Assembly: GCF_910592395.1 (NCBI RefSeq)
Contig: NC_088308.1
Coordinates: 7,209,001 to 7,269,000 of the forward strand
Direction of reading: 5' to 3'
DNA: 60,000 nucleotides
Source: Lineus longissimus
Taxonomy: Eukaryota > Nemertea > Pilidiophora > Heteronemertea > Lineidae
The notes below the pieces were generated by a model, which was not told the DNA's origin, made no database searches, and saw nothing but the letters and a program-made list of their open reading frames with translations. Positions 47,097 to 58,984 of the stretch are shown in pieces (position 1 is the first letter of the stretch; every line of letters begins with the position of its first letter). The position numbers and the translations under genes are program-made.

Positions 47097-48168
47097 TAAT
47101 ATGTAAAGTCAAGGACTTAGTGAGCCCCCTTTAGGTCGGGGGAGCTCCCCCGAACCCCCCTACGAGCATATGTTAAGTGCAAGCTCTAACAACTACAGCT
47201 GTTACAATGGGGGGGACACCCCCCAAACCCCCCTCCGTCGACATAGGTTTTTACCAGTACCCAAACCCCCCCGGTGGACAGTCAACTAGCCCTTCTGTGT
47301 CATACTGCTGGAGGGGGGGGGGTGCGATGGGACCATCCATATAGTAATTATAGTTCCTTCCGACACATTTTTGTTTTGGTAATGTAATACATTGTGATTG
47401 TCCTTATTCACGGGAATCGGGCGTTTCCAGTGATATACGACACTTAAATGGATTGTCCTCATGCATTCACTTTGGAAACGCATTTTAAAATAGACGTTAC
47501 GTCCTGTTAATGGGGCACGTCATCATCGCGTACATTTGGGAAAAACTCCCTAACGAGACCGGAGCAGACGGCTGAAAGAAGTTTAATTATTGGCCGCTAG
47601 GGTTCAGAATGTCGCTCCCCCGAACTTTTCACGCAACTTTTGCTGAATAGAGCTAGTTCTAGTTTGTAATTCATTTTGATACTTCAGATTTGGGTAGTAG
47701 ACTAAAATAACTTAGTCGTCAGTGTGGTTTTAAGCAGGAAAAACGTATTTGTTTTTCTTTAAGTGCCTTTTTTGGACGGGTGTGTGCGATTGTTTTGTTT
47801 ATGTCACGTGACCTCGACCATGTCGACACAAAACTGAAATAAACCACCCTTTTCTGTCATTATTTAGGACGGATATTTCTCTAATAAAAATATGAATATA
47901 ATTGGCCAATTTCTTAGGCATATGTAGCGAATTCCCATGAAGATTTAAATTAGATGTTCTCGTAACCTGTTACAACTGGTCTGATTTATAATTCAGCGCT
48001 ACAACTGGTCTGATTTATTTATTCAGCGCCATTTTGAAAAACCAAAAAAAATTGTTTGTTGGATATACAATATTTACTCTCTTTATTTCACTTCATTTAC
48101 ATTATATACTCCCGCACACACGTGTATCTTAAGAGCCCCTCCTAAAGGGGGTCTTATAAAGGGGGTGT
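47097..48168 (+). repeat. Satellite unit 4
   Basis: Lacks the TGCGTTGGGGGGAAGCTCCC hairpin: the text runs from TTTTTACCAGTAC directly into CCAAACCCCCCC. It ends with an extra partial junction (GGTCTTATAAAGGGGGTGTT). Confidence 0.85.
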
Positions 48169-50298
48169 TAATATGTAAAGTCAAGGACTTAGTGAGCCCC
48201 CCTTTAGGTCGGGGGAGCTCCCCCGAACCCCCCTACGAGCATATGTTAAGTGCAAGCTCTAACAACTACAGCTGTTACAATGGGGGGACACCCCCCAAAC
48301 CCCCCTCCGTCGACATAGGTTTTTACCTGTGCGTTGGGGGGAAGCTCCCCCCAAACCCCCCGGTGGACAGTCAACTAGCCCTTCTGTGTCATACTGCTGG
48401 AGGGGGGGTGCGATGGGACCATCCATATAGTTCCTTCCGACACATTTTTGTTTTGGTAATGTAATACATTGTGATTGTCCTTATTCACGGGAATCGGGCG
48501 TTTCCAGTGATATACGACACTTAAATGGATTGTCCTCATGCATTCACTTTGGAAACGCATTTTACGTCCTGTTAATGGGGCACGTCATCATCGCGTACAT
48601 TTGGGAAAAACTCCCTTACGAGACCGGAGCAGACAGCTGAAAGTAGTTTATTTATTGGCCGCTAGGGTTCAGAATGTCGCTCACCCGAATTTTTCACGCA
48701 ACTATAGCTAAATAGAGCTAGTTCTAGTTTGTGATTCATTTTGATACTTCAGATTTGGGCAGTAGACCAATATAACTTAGTCGTCAGTGTGGTTTTAAGC
48801 AGGGAAAACGTATTTGTTTTTCTTAAAGTGCCTTTTTTGGACGGGTGTGTGCGATTGTTTTGTTTATGTCACGTGACCTCGACATGTCGACACAAAATTG
48901 ATATAAAACCACCCTTTTCTGTCATTATTTATGACGGATATTTCTCTAATAAAAATATCAATATAATTGGCCAATTTCTTAGGCATATGTAGCGAATTCT
49001 CATGAAGATTTAAATTAGATGTTCTCGTAACCTGTTACAACTGGTCTGATTTATAATTCAGCGCTACAACTGGTCTGATTTATTTATTCAGCGCCATTTT
49101 GAAAAACCAAAAAAAATTGTTTGTTGGATATACAATATTTACTCTCTTTATTTCACTTCATTTACATTATATACTCCCGCACACACGTGTATCTTATGAG
49201 CCCCTCCTAAAGGGGGTCTTAATATGTAAAGTCAAGGACTTAGTGAGCCCCCCTTTAGGTCGGGGGAGCTCCCCCGAACCCCCCTACGAGCATATGTTAA
49301 GTGCAAGCTCTAACAACTACAGCTGTTACAATGGGGGGACACCCCCCAAACCCCCCTCCGTCGACTTAGGTTTTTACCAGTGCGTTGGGGGGAAGCTCCC
49401 CCCAACCCCCCCCCCCCCCCGGTGGACAGTCAACTAGCCCTTCTGTGTCATACTGCTGGAGGGGGGGGGGGGTGCGATGGGACCATCCATATAGTTCCTT
49501 CCGACACATTTTTGTTTTGGTAATGTAATACATTGTGATTGTCCTTATTCACGGGAATCGGGCGTTTCCAGTGATATACGACACTTAAATGGATTGTCCT
49601 CATGCATTCACTTTGGAAACGCATTTTAAAATAGATGTTACGTCCTGTTAATGGGGCACGTCATCATCGCGTACATTTGGGAAAAACTCCCTAACGAGAC
49701 CGGAGCAGCCGGCTGAAAGTAGTTTAATTATTGGCCGCTAGGGTGCAGAATGTACGCCGCTCACCCGAATTTTTCACGCAACTATAGCTGAATAGAGCTA
49801 GTTCTAGTTTGTGATTCAATTTGATACTTCAGATTTGGGCAGTAGACCAATATAACTTAGTCGTCAGTGTGGTTTTAAGCAGGGAAAACGTATTTGTTTT
49901 TCTTTAAGTGCCTTTTTTGGACGGGTGTGTGCGATTGTTTTGTTTATGTCACGTGACCTCGACCATGTCGACACAAAATTGATATAAAACCACCTTTTCT
50001 GTCATTATTTATGACGGATATTTCTCTAATAAAAATATCAATATAATTGGCCAATTTCTTAGGCATATGTAGCGAATTCCCATGAAGATTTAAATTAGAT
50101 GTTCTCGTAACCTGTTACAACCTTCTGATTTATGATTCAGCGCTACAACTGGTCTGATTTATTTATTCAGCGCCATTTTGAAAAACCAAAAAAAATTGTT
50201 TGTTGGATATACAATATTTACTCTCTTTATTTCACTTCATTTACATTATATACTCCCGCACACACGTGTATCTTAAGAGCCCCTCCTAAAGGGGGTGT
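48169..50298 (+). repeat. Satellite dimer 1 (units 5A + 6B)
   Basis: A-type markers: TTTTTACCTGTGCGTTGG, an 11-base deletion before TTACGTCCTG, and the TCGACATGTCGA palindrome. B-type markers: CGTCGACTTAGG, AATGTACGCCGCTC and TTACAACCTTCTGATTTATG. Confidence 0.9.
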
Positions 50299-52427
50299 TA
50301 ATATGTAAAGTCAAGGACTTAGTGAGCCCCCCTTTAGGTCGGGGGAGCTCCCCCGAACCCCCCTACGAGCATATGTTAAGTGCAAGCTCTAACAACTACA
50401 GCTGTTACAATGGGGGGACACCCCCCAAACCCCCCTCCGTCGACATAGGTTTTTACCTGTGCGTTGGGGGGAAGCTCCCCCCAAACCCCCCGGTGGACAG
50501 TCAACTAGCCCTTCTGTGTCATACTGCTGGAGGGGGGGTGCGATGGGACCATCCATATAGTTCCTTCCAACACATTTTTGTTTTGGTAATGTAATACATT
50601 GTGATTGTCCTTATTCACGGGAATCGGGCGTTTCCAGTGATATACGACACTTAAATGGATTGTCCTCATGCATTCACTTTGGAAACGCATTTTACGTCCT
50701 GTTAATGGGGCACGTCATCATCGCGTACATTTGGGAAAAACTCCCTAACGAGACCGGAGCAGACAGCTGAAAGTAGTTTATTTATTGGCCGCTAGGGTTC
50801 AGAATGTCGCTCACCCGAATTTTTCACGCAACTATAGCTAAATAGAGCTAGTTCTAGTTTGTGATTCATTTTGATACTTCAGATTTGGGCAGTAGACCAA
50901 TATAACTTAGTCGTCAGTGTGGTTTTAAGCAGGGAAAACGTATTTGTTTTTCTTAAAGTGCCTTTTTTGGACGGGTGTGTGCGATTGTTTTGTTTATGTC
51001 ACGTGACCTCGACATGTCGACACAAAATTGATATAAAACCACCCTTTTCTGTCATTATTTATGACGGATATTTCTCTAATAAAAATATCAATATAATTGG
51101 CCAATTTCTTAGGCATATGTAGCGAATTCTCATGAAGATTTAAATTAGATGTTCTCGTAACCTGTTACAACTGGTCTGATTTATAATTCAGCGCTACAAC
51201 TGGTCTGATTTATTTATTCAGCGCCATTTTGAAAAACCAAAAAAAATTGTTTGTTGGATATACAATATTTACTCTCTTTATTTCACTTCATTTACATTAT
51301 ATACTCCCGCACACACGTGTATCTTATGAGCCCCTCCTAAAGGGGGTCTTAATATGTAAAGTCAAGGACTTAGTGAGCCCCCCTTTAGGTCGGGGGAGCT
51401 CCCCCGAACCCCCCTACGAGCATATGTTAAGTGCAAGCTCTAACAACTACAGCTGTTACAATGGGGGGACACCCCCCAAACCCCCCTCCGTCGACTTAGG
51501 TTTTTACCAGTGCGTTGGGGGGAAGCTCCCCCCAACCCCCCCCCCCCCCCGGTGGACAGTCAACTAGCCCTTCTGTGTCATACTGCTGGAGGGGGGGGGG
51601 GTGCGATGGGACCATCCATATAGTTCCTTCCGACACATTTTTGTTTTGGTAATGTAATACATTGTGATTGTCCTTATTCACGGGAATCGGGCGTTTCCAG
51701 TGATATACGACACTTAAATGGATTGTCCTCATGCATTCACTTTGGAAACGCATTTTAAAATAGATGTTACGTCCTGTTAATGGGGCACGTCATCATCGCG
51801 TACATTTGGGAAAAACTCCCTAACGAGACCGGAGCAGCCGGCTGAAAGTAGTTTAATTATTGGCCGCTAGGGTGCAGAATGTACGCCGCTCACCCGAATT
51901 TTTCACGCAACTATAGCTGAATAGAGCTAGTTCTAGTTTGTGATTCAATTTGATACTTCAGATTTGGGCAGTAGACCAATATAACTTAGTCGTCAGTGTG
52001 GTTTTAAGCAGGGAAAACGTATTTGTTTTTCTTTAAGTGCCTTTTTTGGACGGGTGTGTGCGATTGTTTTGTTTATGTCACGTGACCTCGACCATGTCGA
52101 CACAAAATTGATATAAAACCACCTTTTCTGTCATTATTTATGACGGATATTTCTCTAATAAAAATATCAATATAATTGGCCAATTTCTTAGGCATATGTA
52201 GCGAATTCCCATGAAGATTTAAATTAGATGTTCTCGTAACCTGTTACAACCTTCTGATTTATGATTCAGCGCTACAACTGGTCTGATTTATTTATTCAGC
52301 GCCATTTTGAAAAACCAAAAAAAATTGTTTGTTGGATATACAATATTTACTCTCTTTATTTCACTTCATTTACATTATATACTCCCGCACACACGTGTAT
52401 CTTAAGAGCCCCTCCTAAAGGGGGTGT
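50299..52427 (+). repeat. Satellite dimer 2 (units 7A + 8B)
   Basis: Nearly identical to dimer 1. Observed differences are a C to A-type change (TTCCTTCCAACAC for TTCCTTCCGACAC), CTCCCTAACG for CTCCCTTACG, and G/C run lengths. Confidence 0.9.
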
Positions 52428-54535
52428 TAATATGTAAAGTCAAGGACTTAGTGAGCCCCCCTTTAGGTCGGGGGAGCTCCCCCGAACCCCCCTACGAGCA
52501 TATGTTAAGTGCAAGCTCTAACAACTACAGCTGTTACAATGGGGGGACACCCCCCAAACCCCCCTCCGTCGACATAGGTTTTTACCTGTGCGTTGGGGGG
52601 AAGCTCCCCCCAAACCCCCCGGTGGACAGTCAACTAGCCCTTCTGTGTCATACTGCTGGAGGGGGGGTGCGATGGGACCATCCATATAGTTCCTTCCAAC
52701 ACATTTTTGTTTTGGTAATGTAATACATTGTGATTGTCCTTATTCACGGGAATCGGGCGTTTCCAGTGATATACGACACTTAAATGGATTGTCCTCATGC
52801 ATTCACTTTGGAAACGCATTTTACGTCCTGTTAATGGGGCACGTCATCATCGCGTACATTTGGGAAAAACTCCCTAACGAGACCGGAGCAGACAGCTGAA
52901 AGTAGTTTATTTATTGGCCGCTAGGGTTCAGAATGTCGCTCACCCGAATTTTTCACGCAACTATAGCTAAATAGAGCTAGTTCTAGTTTGTGATTCATTT
53001 TGATACTTCAGATTTGGGCAGTAGACCAATATAACTTAGTCGTCAGTGTGGTTTTAAGCAGGGAAAACGTATTTGTTTTTCTTAAAGTGCCTTTTTTGGA
53101 CGGGTGTGTGCGATTGTTTTGTTTATGTCACGTGACCTCGACATGTCGACACAAAATTGATATAAAACCACCCTTTTCTGTCATTATTTATGACGGATAT
53201 TTCTCTAATAAAAATATCAATATAATTGGCCAATTTCTTAGGCATATGTAGCGAATTCTCATGAAGATTTAAATTAGATGTTCTCGTAACCTGTTACAAC
53301 TGGTCTGATTTATAATTCAGCGCTACAACTGGTCTGATTTATTTATTCAGCGCCATTTTGAAAAACCAAAAAAAATTGTTTGTTGGATATACAATATTTA
53401 CTCTCTTTATTTCACTTCATTTACATTATATACTCCCGCACACACGTGTATCTTATGAGCCCCTCCTAAAGGGGGTCTTAATATGTAAAGTCAAGGACTT
53501 AGTGAGCCCCCCTTTAGGTCGGGGGAGCTCCCCCGAACCCCCCTACGAGCATATGTTAAGTGCAAGCTCTAACAACTACAGCTGTTACAATGGGGGGACA
53601 CCCCCCAAACCCCCCTCCGTCGACTTAGGTTTTTACCAGTGCGTTGGGGGGAAGCTCCCCCCAACCCCCCCCCCCCCCCCGGTGGACAGTCAACTAGCCC
53701 TTCTGTGTCATACTGCTGGAGGGGGGGGGGGGGTGCGATGGGACCATCCATATAGTTCCTTCCGACACATTTTTGTTTTGGTAATGTAATACATTGTGAT
53801 TGTCCTTATTCACGGGAATCGGGCGTTTCCAGTGATATACGACACTTAAATGGATTGTCCTCATGCATTCACTTTGGAAACGCATTTTGAAAAAGATGTT
53901 ACGTCCTGTTAATGGGGCACGTCATCATCGCGTACATTTGGGAAAAACTCCCTAACGAGACCGGAGCAGCCGGCTGAAAGTAGTTTAATTATTGGCCGCT
54001 AGGGTGCAGAATGTACGCCGCTCACCCGAATTTTTCACGCAACTATAGCTGAATAGAGCTAGTTCTAGTTTGTGATTCAATTTGATACTTCAGATTTGGG
54101 CAGTAGACCAATATAACTTAGTCGTCAGTGTGGTTTTAAGCAGGGAAAACGTATTTGTTTTTCTTAAAGTGCCTTTTTTGGACGGGTGTGTGCGATTGTT
54201 ATAAAACCACCTTTTCTGTCATTATTTATGACGGATATTTCTCTAATAAAAATATCAATATAATTGGCCAATTTCTTAGGCATATGTAGCGAATTCCCAT
54301 GAAGATTTAAATTAGATGTTCTCGTAACCTGTTACAACTGGTCTGATTTATAATTCAGCGCTACAACTGGTCTGATTTATTTATTCAGCGCCATTTTGAA
54401 AAACCAAAAAAAATTGTTTGTTGGATATACAATAATTACTCTCTTTATTTCACTTCATTTACATTATATACTCCCGCACACACGTGTATCTTAAGAGCCC
54501 CTCCTAAAGGGGGTCTTACTAAGAGGGGGGCTTAT
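52428..54535 (+). repeat. Satellite dimer 3 (units 9A + 10B')
   Basis: Unit 9 matches unit 7, including TTCCTTCCAACAC. Unit 10 is B-type at its start but has lost about 45 bp that include the GTCACGTGAC palindrome (TGTGCGATTGTTATAAAACC at 54190). It has A-like text (GGTCTGATTTATAATTCAG) near the end, consistent with a recombinant edge unit. Confidence 0.88.
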
Positions 54536-54539
54536 TATA

Positions 54540-54865
54540 TTCCATTTGAGATGGTTGATATGATCTTGATAAATGATTAAAATGAATATCGGCACCGCAG
54601 GATAGCTATAGCTTATTGAATAATTCTTTTTAAATAGGAAGAAATTCAAAATCAAATTTTATGATTGCTATTAAGGCTAATTGTATTACAATGTACTTTA
54701 TAGAAATGATCATAAAAGGGAACAGGTGCACATGTACCTATAATTGATGTCAAAATACATGTAGGTCTTTTCATCAATGTACAATACTACCACAGTACAA
54801 CATTAGAGACATTTATATATGAGCCCATATCTTCGTAATGGTTGTTTTACATTGTAGGTGGGCCG
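54540..54865. other. Right flank of the array, no gene seen
   Basis: AT-rich unique sequence immediately after the last junction remnant (AAGAGGGGGGCTTATTATAT). Confidence 0.35.
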
Positions 54866-54871
54866 GGCTGT

Positions 54872-54995
54872 GCATGCACTTTCACAACAAGGTCCCTTGG
54901 AGGTGATCATCTCTGATAACACGGTGTTAGCCGAGCCATCAACGCGGTCATCAAATGTCTGTCAATTGCTTCTGCGCCGATGTCCCGCTTGTACT
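54872..54995. repeat. Paralogous block, copy 1 (copy 2 at 57.44 kb)
   Basis: Shares CAAGGTCCCT, CATCTCTGATAACA, GGTGTTAGC, AACGCGGT.A.CAAAT.T, ATTGC.TC.GCGCCG.T.TCC with 57437-57560. On the minus strand it reads DIGAEAIDRHLMTALMARLT, then a 2-base deletion relative to copy 2 and a TGA. It contains the palindrome TAACACGGTGTTA. It could be a decayed exon or a non-coding dispersed repeat. Confidence 0.6.
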
Positions 54996-57430
54996 AATAA
55001 CTGTATTTACGAAACTATCTGATTGTCCTGGGGAGGATATCTGTTAAGTGATAGAGGCAGATTAAAATGACCAGAAGGAATGACTCGATTGCGGCAAAAG
55101 GGTCTAACATTCAGATGCGGCTTTTTGCTGGCTGTCTTGCTCAGAGGAACATGCTGTGGTTCATTTGATGCTGCAGTGGTCAAACTAATGGTGATGAAAG
55201 GGAGGGGTTGTTGGTGATGATGACTGAGGGGCGAGGTGCCCAAGTGAATAAGGCGTCGTCGGGTGCCCGAATCATAGGATGTCGAGGATTTTACTTGGCA
55301 GTGGATCAACTTTCTCTGAGAGTTTCTCTGATTTCCCTATCACGATTATTACTCACCCACCCCAAATCATTAATGACTATGGACTCCTCGCCCTCAAACT
55401 CCTACTCGCGATTAGATCTGACGCCACGAGACGGAAAACATCAACTAATCAGGCCATAATTTCACCGCAATACGTGTCCTGCATTCGAGCCGATAAGATT
55501 CTTTGTTGCAGTTTCGTAATCACTTTGTAAGAAAAGCTTTCCACCAAACCTCGCAGGAGAGGTTTCAATAATTCGCTATCGAAGTACATCGCGAAATGTC
55601 GATCTGATGCGTGTCCGGCATTTTGATCCAATGAGGTAAATTGTCACAACAGGCGAAGTAACTACACTTTCCACTGAAAGCCATTGGTATTACTAAAACT
55701 ATCTTACACAATCTGCCTACAGAACAGGAATATTGTCCAATAGCCAAATTGCAGTACCACATGTAGTTCATCCAAATATAGCTTTAAGAGTACATACTGG
55801 TACAAGTACTTACATAGTTTTTACGGACCTGTATCATTAGTCAAAGGCGATAAAGGTAAAAAAACATAAAATAAACGCGCGAATTGGTAAACACCATATT
55901 TGGCACACATGTACATATTTGTACATTATCATGTATTAAGTAATTACTTTATCGCCTCCACTATCATTGGAGTTGTGGGTAACATGCACGACTGCGTCAA
56001 TAATTACTTTGCAAATGTTTAGCTCTCCAAAAAAATCAGGTTTCATGCTTTGTAATACAAAGCCCTCTTTTTGTCGAGTGTCATACCAGGCTTTCATGAT
56101 CGGGTTGAGTAAAAAGATGATTGCATGACAAGACGCTTTAATGACATTTAAAGAACACGAAAAAGGATTAATATCAGTTCCAATATCTCGTAGTGTGTTG
56201 CGTGGGTTTTTCACCACGCAAAGACAGGTATAATTCTTTGAAATCGACACTATACGCCTGCTGCATAATGCATCGAGGCTCAAGTTGCAAGATTTTAAGT
56301 TAGGCTAACACTAACAACAATTTCTCCTTGCCATTTCACGAGAAAGTGGTTCTCTGATTGCTGGTGATTTCACACTGACAGAACGCGTATAGCGTTTTGG
56401 ATAAAATGAATTCTTTCATGTGAAACTTAAAGGTTCGAAATACCGTATTTTGAAATACTCAATTCGCCAAAATCGGACACGCATGACCAAGAACTAGCTA
56501 CTTCAAGTGAGACACTGTCAAATTTTCCAAGCCAATTTTTTGTGCAGCGCAAAAGACTCATGAATAGGAAGTTTGTTGAAGAATATACAGATGACTGAGA
56601 GGGGTATATAGATTTTTGCTCGTACATGTACGCTGGTACATGTAGGTGAACTTATCTAGCATCGACTTGACTTGATATTAGCTAATATCATAACTGAATG
56701 GAAGACTACCGCTGATACGCTCCGCATGTAAAATGACGGCGAGGAAATGCAAACTTTCTGCCACTAATTGTTTCCGCCATCTTGCGCCCCGGTCACCTCC
56801 GCACACAACATAAAATGCCATTTTCCTTAATGAGCTTTGTAAGCGCGTCTCTCATACAATGGTCATGTTTATCGCGTGGTTCCTGTTGTCATCATCTATC
56901 AGGAATAACTAAGAATAAGAGTGGAATTCTCTGATTGCAACTCAGGAAAGACTTTATTATGCGGAACGTCATAGAAAGTTTGAAAAGCAAAAATTAACCA
57001 GGATCTTCATGGAGGAGAATTTTCTTTGTGATAAACAAGCAATTGCAATTTCAAACCTGGATATTATTTGGAATGAACGCCTACTCGAATATACGTACGT
57101 TCTTCAATGCATTCGATGCCTAAGCCGGCTGTGAGTAGACACAGACAATATACAGCATCTAAACCGGATCCAGAACACAAAACTGTATGTGCGTTATACT
57201 TCAGAGTTGCATGGGAAGACGTACACATTTGAAAAGTTATGTCGAGATTGTAGCATCAAAATATTCAAGAGCTATCTTAGACGAGAGTAGAAAAGGAAGC
57301 ATAGGGCCCATAGCCATCAAACGAATGATAGCAAACTAAAATAGGCCTATTCCATATACCTTTCAGAGACATCCATAACTGACTCAGAATCTTTCAATGG
57401 ATATGTGAGGTGGCTGAACAAAATTCGCGA
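54996..57430. other. No gene recognised
   Basis: Contains a 115-codon minus-strand frame (56283-55936) with no recognised motif. Otherwise short frames only. Confidence 0.3.
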
Positions 57431-57436
57431 CCCCGC

Positions 57437-57560
57437 CGCGCACTTCCACCTCAAGGTCCCTAAGAGGTTTGCATCTCTGATAACATGTGGTGTTAGCTTG
57501 GCCATTAACGCGGTTACCAAATATCTTTCGATTGCCTCCGCGCCGGTATCCTGCTGCTAT
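57437..57560. repeat. Paralogous block, copy 2
   Basis: On the minus strand it reads DTGAEAIERYLVTALMAKLT and PHVIRDANLLGTLRWK without a stop, preceded by AGCAGCAG (a possible acceptor). Compared with copy 1 the first 20 codons show mostly synonymous or conservative changes. The plus strand is also open (LKVPKRFASLITCGVSLAIN), so the coding strand, if any, is undecided. Confidence 0.55.
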
Positions 57561-57564
57561 CTTG

Positions 57565-58860
57565 AAAGATGAATATGTCACGTTCAAGTGTTAATAATCA
57601 AAGGAGACCTCGTTTACCATCACGTATATACGATATCTTTTGTTGTCTCGAAAGAAGGTTGAGACTTTCGAACACACATCGGGACGGATCTCACTCGTGT
57701 CAGCGCGTCAACTTGCTCACACCTGGTTTCACCAACCATGCCAGTGATTATATCGATCACGTCAATCTATTCCGGCTCAACTCAAACATCTCAAGGTTTA
57801 CACGACATGGTCCATGTCGCGATCACAGCCCGATTGATTGGTAAATCACAAGCGTAAAAGATGAAACATTACTTGTTGAAACTATATATACATTTATATG
57901 CCGTCTGTTGCATCTGCTTTAATGTAATGTTACACCTGGAGAACAAAGAAAAGGAAATTGGAATCAAAGCATGAAAGTCTATCAAAGTATCCCCAGCATA
58001 TACGCACAACGCATACAACTTTGAGAGCTTTGGACGCTAAAGGCCTTTGTTCGTGTGCATCCCCGATCCTGGTCCTAGATTTGATGCCGTTCTTGACCCG
58101 AACTTCTTCTGTATCACATCGCTTTCGAGGCATATTTCTACCTAGACGCTGCTGCAAACTAGGATCGTCAAGAAAGAAAAACGTTACAATAAGAATCCAT
58201 TTACAGCCAATTCATCTGTAAATATGGTGCCCCAGAGCGGCTGCGTGCGATACACCATCAGAAATTTATTGGAAATTAAAATAAAGTATGGCCTAATTCA
58301 ATTTTCATGTTATTCGCCATTTACAATGTTGTCTTTCGGTTAATAATAGTCTTTAATTCCCAAACGATAGTATTGGTATAAGAGGATTGAGGCTAGTGGA
58401 ATTGTCTTGCGGGACTGGTTTCCCGGGCTGGTTTCATGCACATTGTAAGGCTGGAGGCATCTGTTAAAACAGATGATGATATAGAAAAGGCCATCAACAG
58501 GGGATTTTCAAAGCGTGTTGTCAGAGGGATGGGAGCTAAACCCATGCAGTCCCAGGTGAATATTAATCACTGTGAAACCCTATTTAAAATATTGGAGCCC
58601 TATAGCTCATGCCTATGGTTTTCCTTTAACCACTCTCTCCGTGACTCGATCGACCTATTAGCTTGATTATATTCTTCTTCAAATCAATGATACATGACCA
58701 TCATAAATAGACAGAATACGCGATCTAAAGGAGCTATAAATCTGTAGTCGCGAGTCGTGCTTCCCCCGGGACATACCAGCGGAGTGAGATCGTTACACCA
58801 ATAAAGGCAAATGAACAATTTATCACTTCTGAAAGAGCAGACACATTGCTCTGAAGGACG
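57565..58860. other. No gene recognised
   Basis: Several open stretches of 75-90 codons on both strands without motifs or convincing splice pairs. Confidence 0.3.
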
Positions 58861-58865
58861 TAGAA

Positions 58866-58980
58866 TGTGATGGCTTGTGAGTGAGCTCCCATCAAACCAT
58901 GGCTTCTGAATGAGGTTCCAATCAAACCATGGCTTATAAATGAGGTTCCAATCAAGCAATGGCTTGTAAATGAGGACCAT
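58866..58980 (-). repeat. 30-bp minisatellite, four copies
   Basis: The unit CCATGGCTTATAAATGAGGT + TCCAATCAAA repeats four times with a few changes. On the minus strand it reads as a ten-residue repeat (IYKPLLDWNL, IYKPWFDWNL, IQKPWFDGSS). Confidence 0.85.
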
Positions 58981-58984
58981 CCCA

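Larger units (their letters stand above)
43988..54535 (+). repeat. Satellite array, ten ~1.05-1.08-kb units, dimeric higher-order repeat
   Basis: Units begin at TAATATGTAAAGTCAAG.ACT: 43988, 45069, 46153, 47097, 48169, 49220, 50299, 51350, 52428, 53479, ending near 54535. Unit lengths are 1081, 1084, 944, 1072, 1051, 1079, 1051, 1078, 1051 and about 1055. Units 5-10 alternate between two types and repeat as a 2130-bp dimer with almost no changes. Each unit opens with a 250-bp G/C-run hairpin region, followed by about 800 bp of ordinary AT-rich sequence. Short frames inside (SPPLGRGSSPEPP, GGTPPKPP, GGKLPPNPP on the plus strand; MRFQSECMRTIHLSVVYHWK on the minus strand) recur because the DNA recurs. 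Confidence 0.95.

Noticed and set aside
48741-53251. Identical 83-codon frames (MILQIWAVDQYNLVVSVVLS...) in units 5, 7 and 9
   Set aside because: They are identical because the A-type units are near-identical. B-type units do not keep the frame, and there is no domain or signal supporting a protein.
45291-53885. Minus-strand frames beginning MRFQSECMRTIHLSVVYHWK in many units
   Set aside because: They recur only because the satellite recurs, are about 60 codons, and end in the poly-C/poly-G region with variable frames.
57569-57844. 91-codon plus-strand frame beginning MNMSRSSVNNQRRPRLPSR
   Set aside because: No motif, no splice context and low-information Arg/Ser composition; treated as chance.
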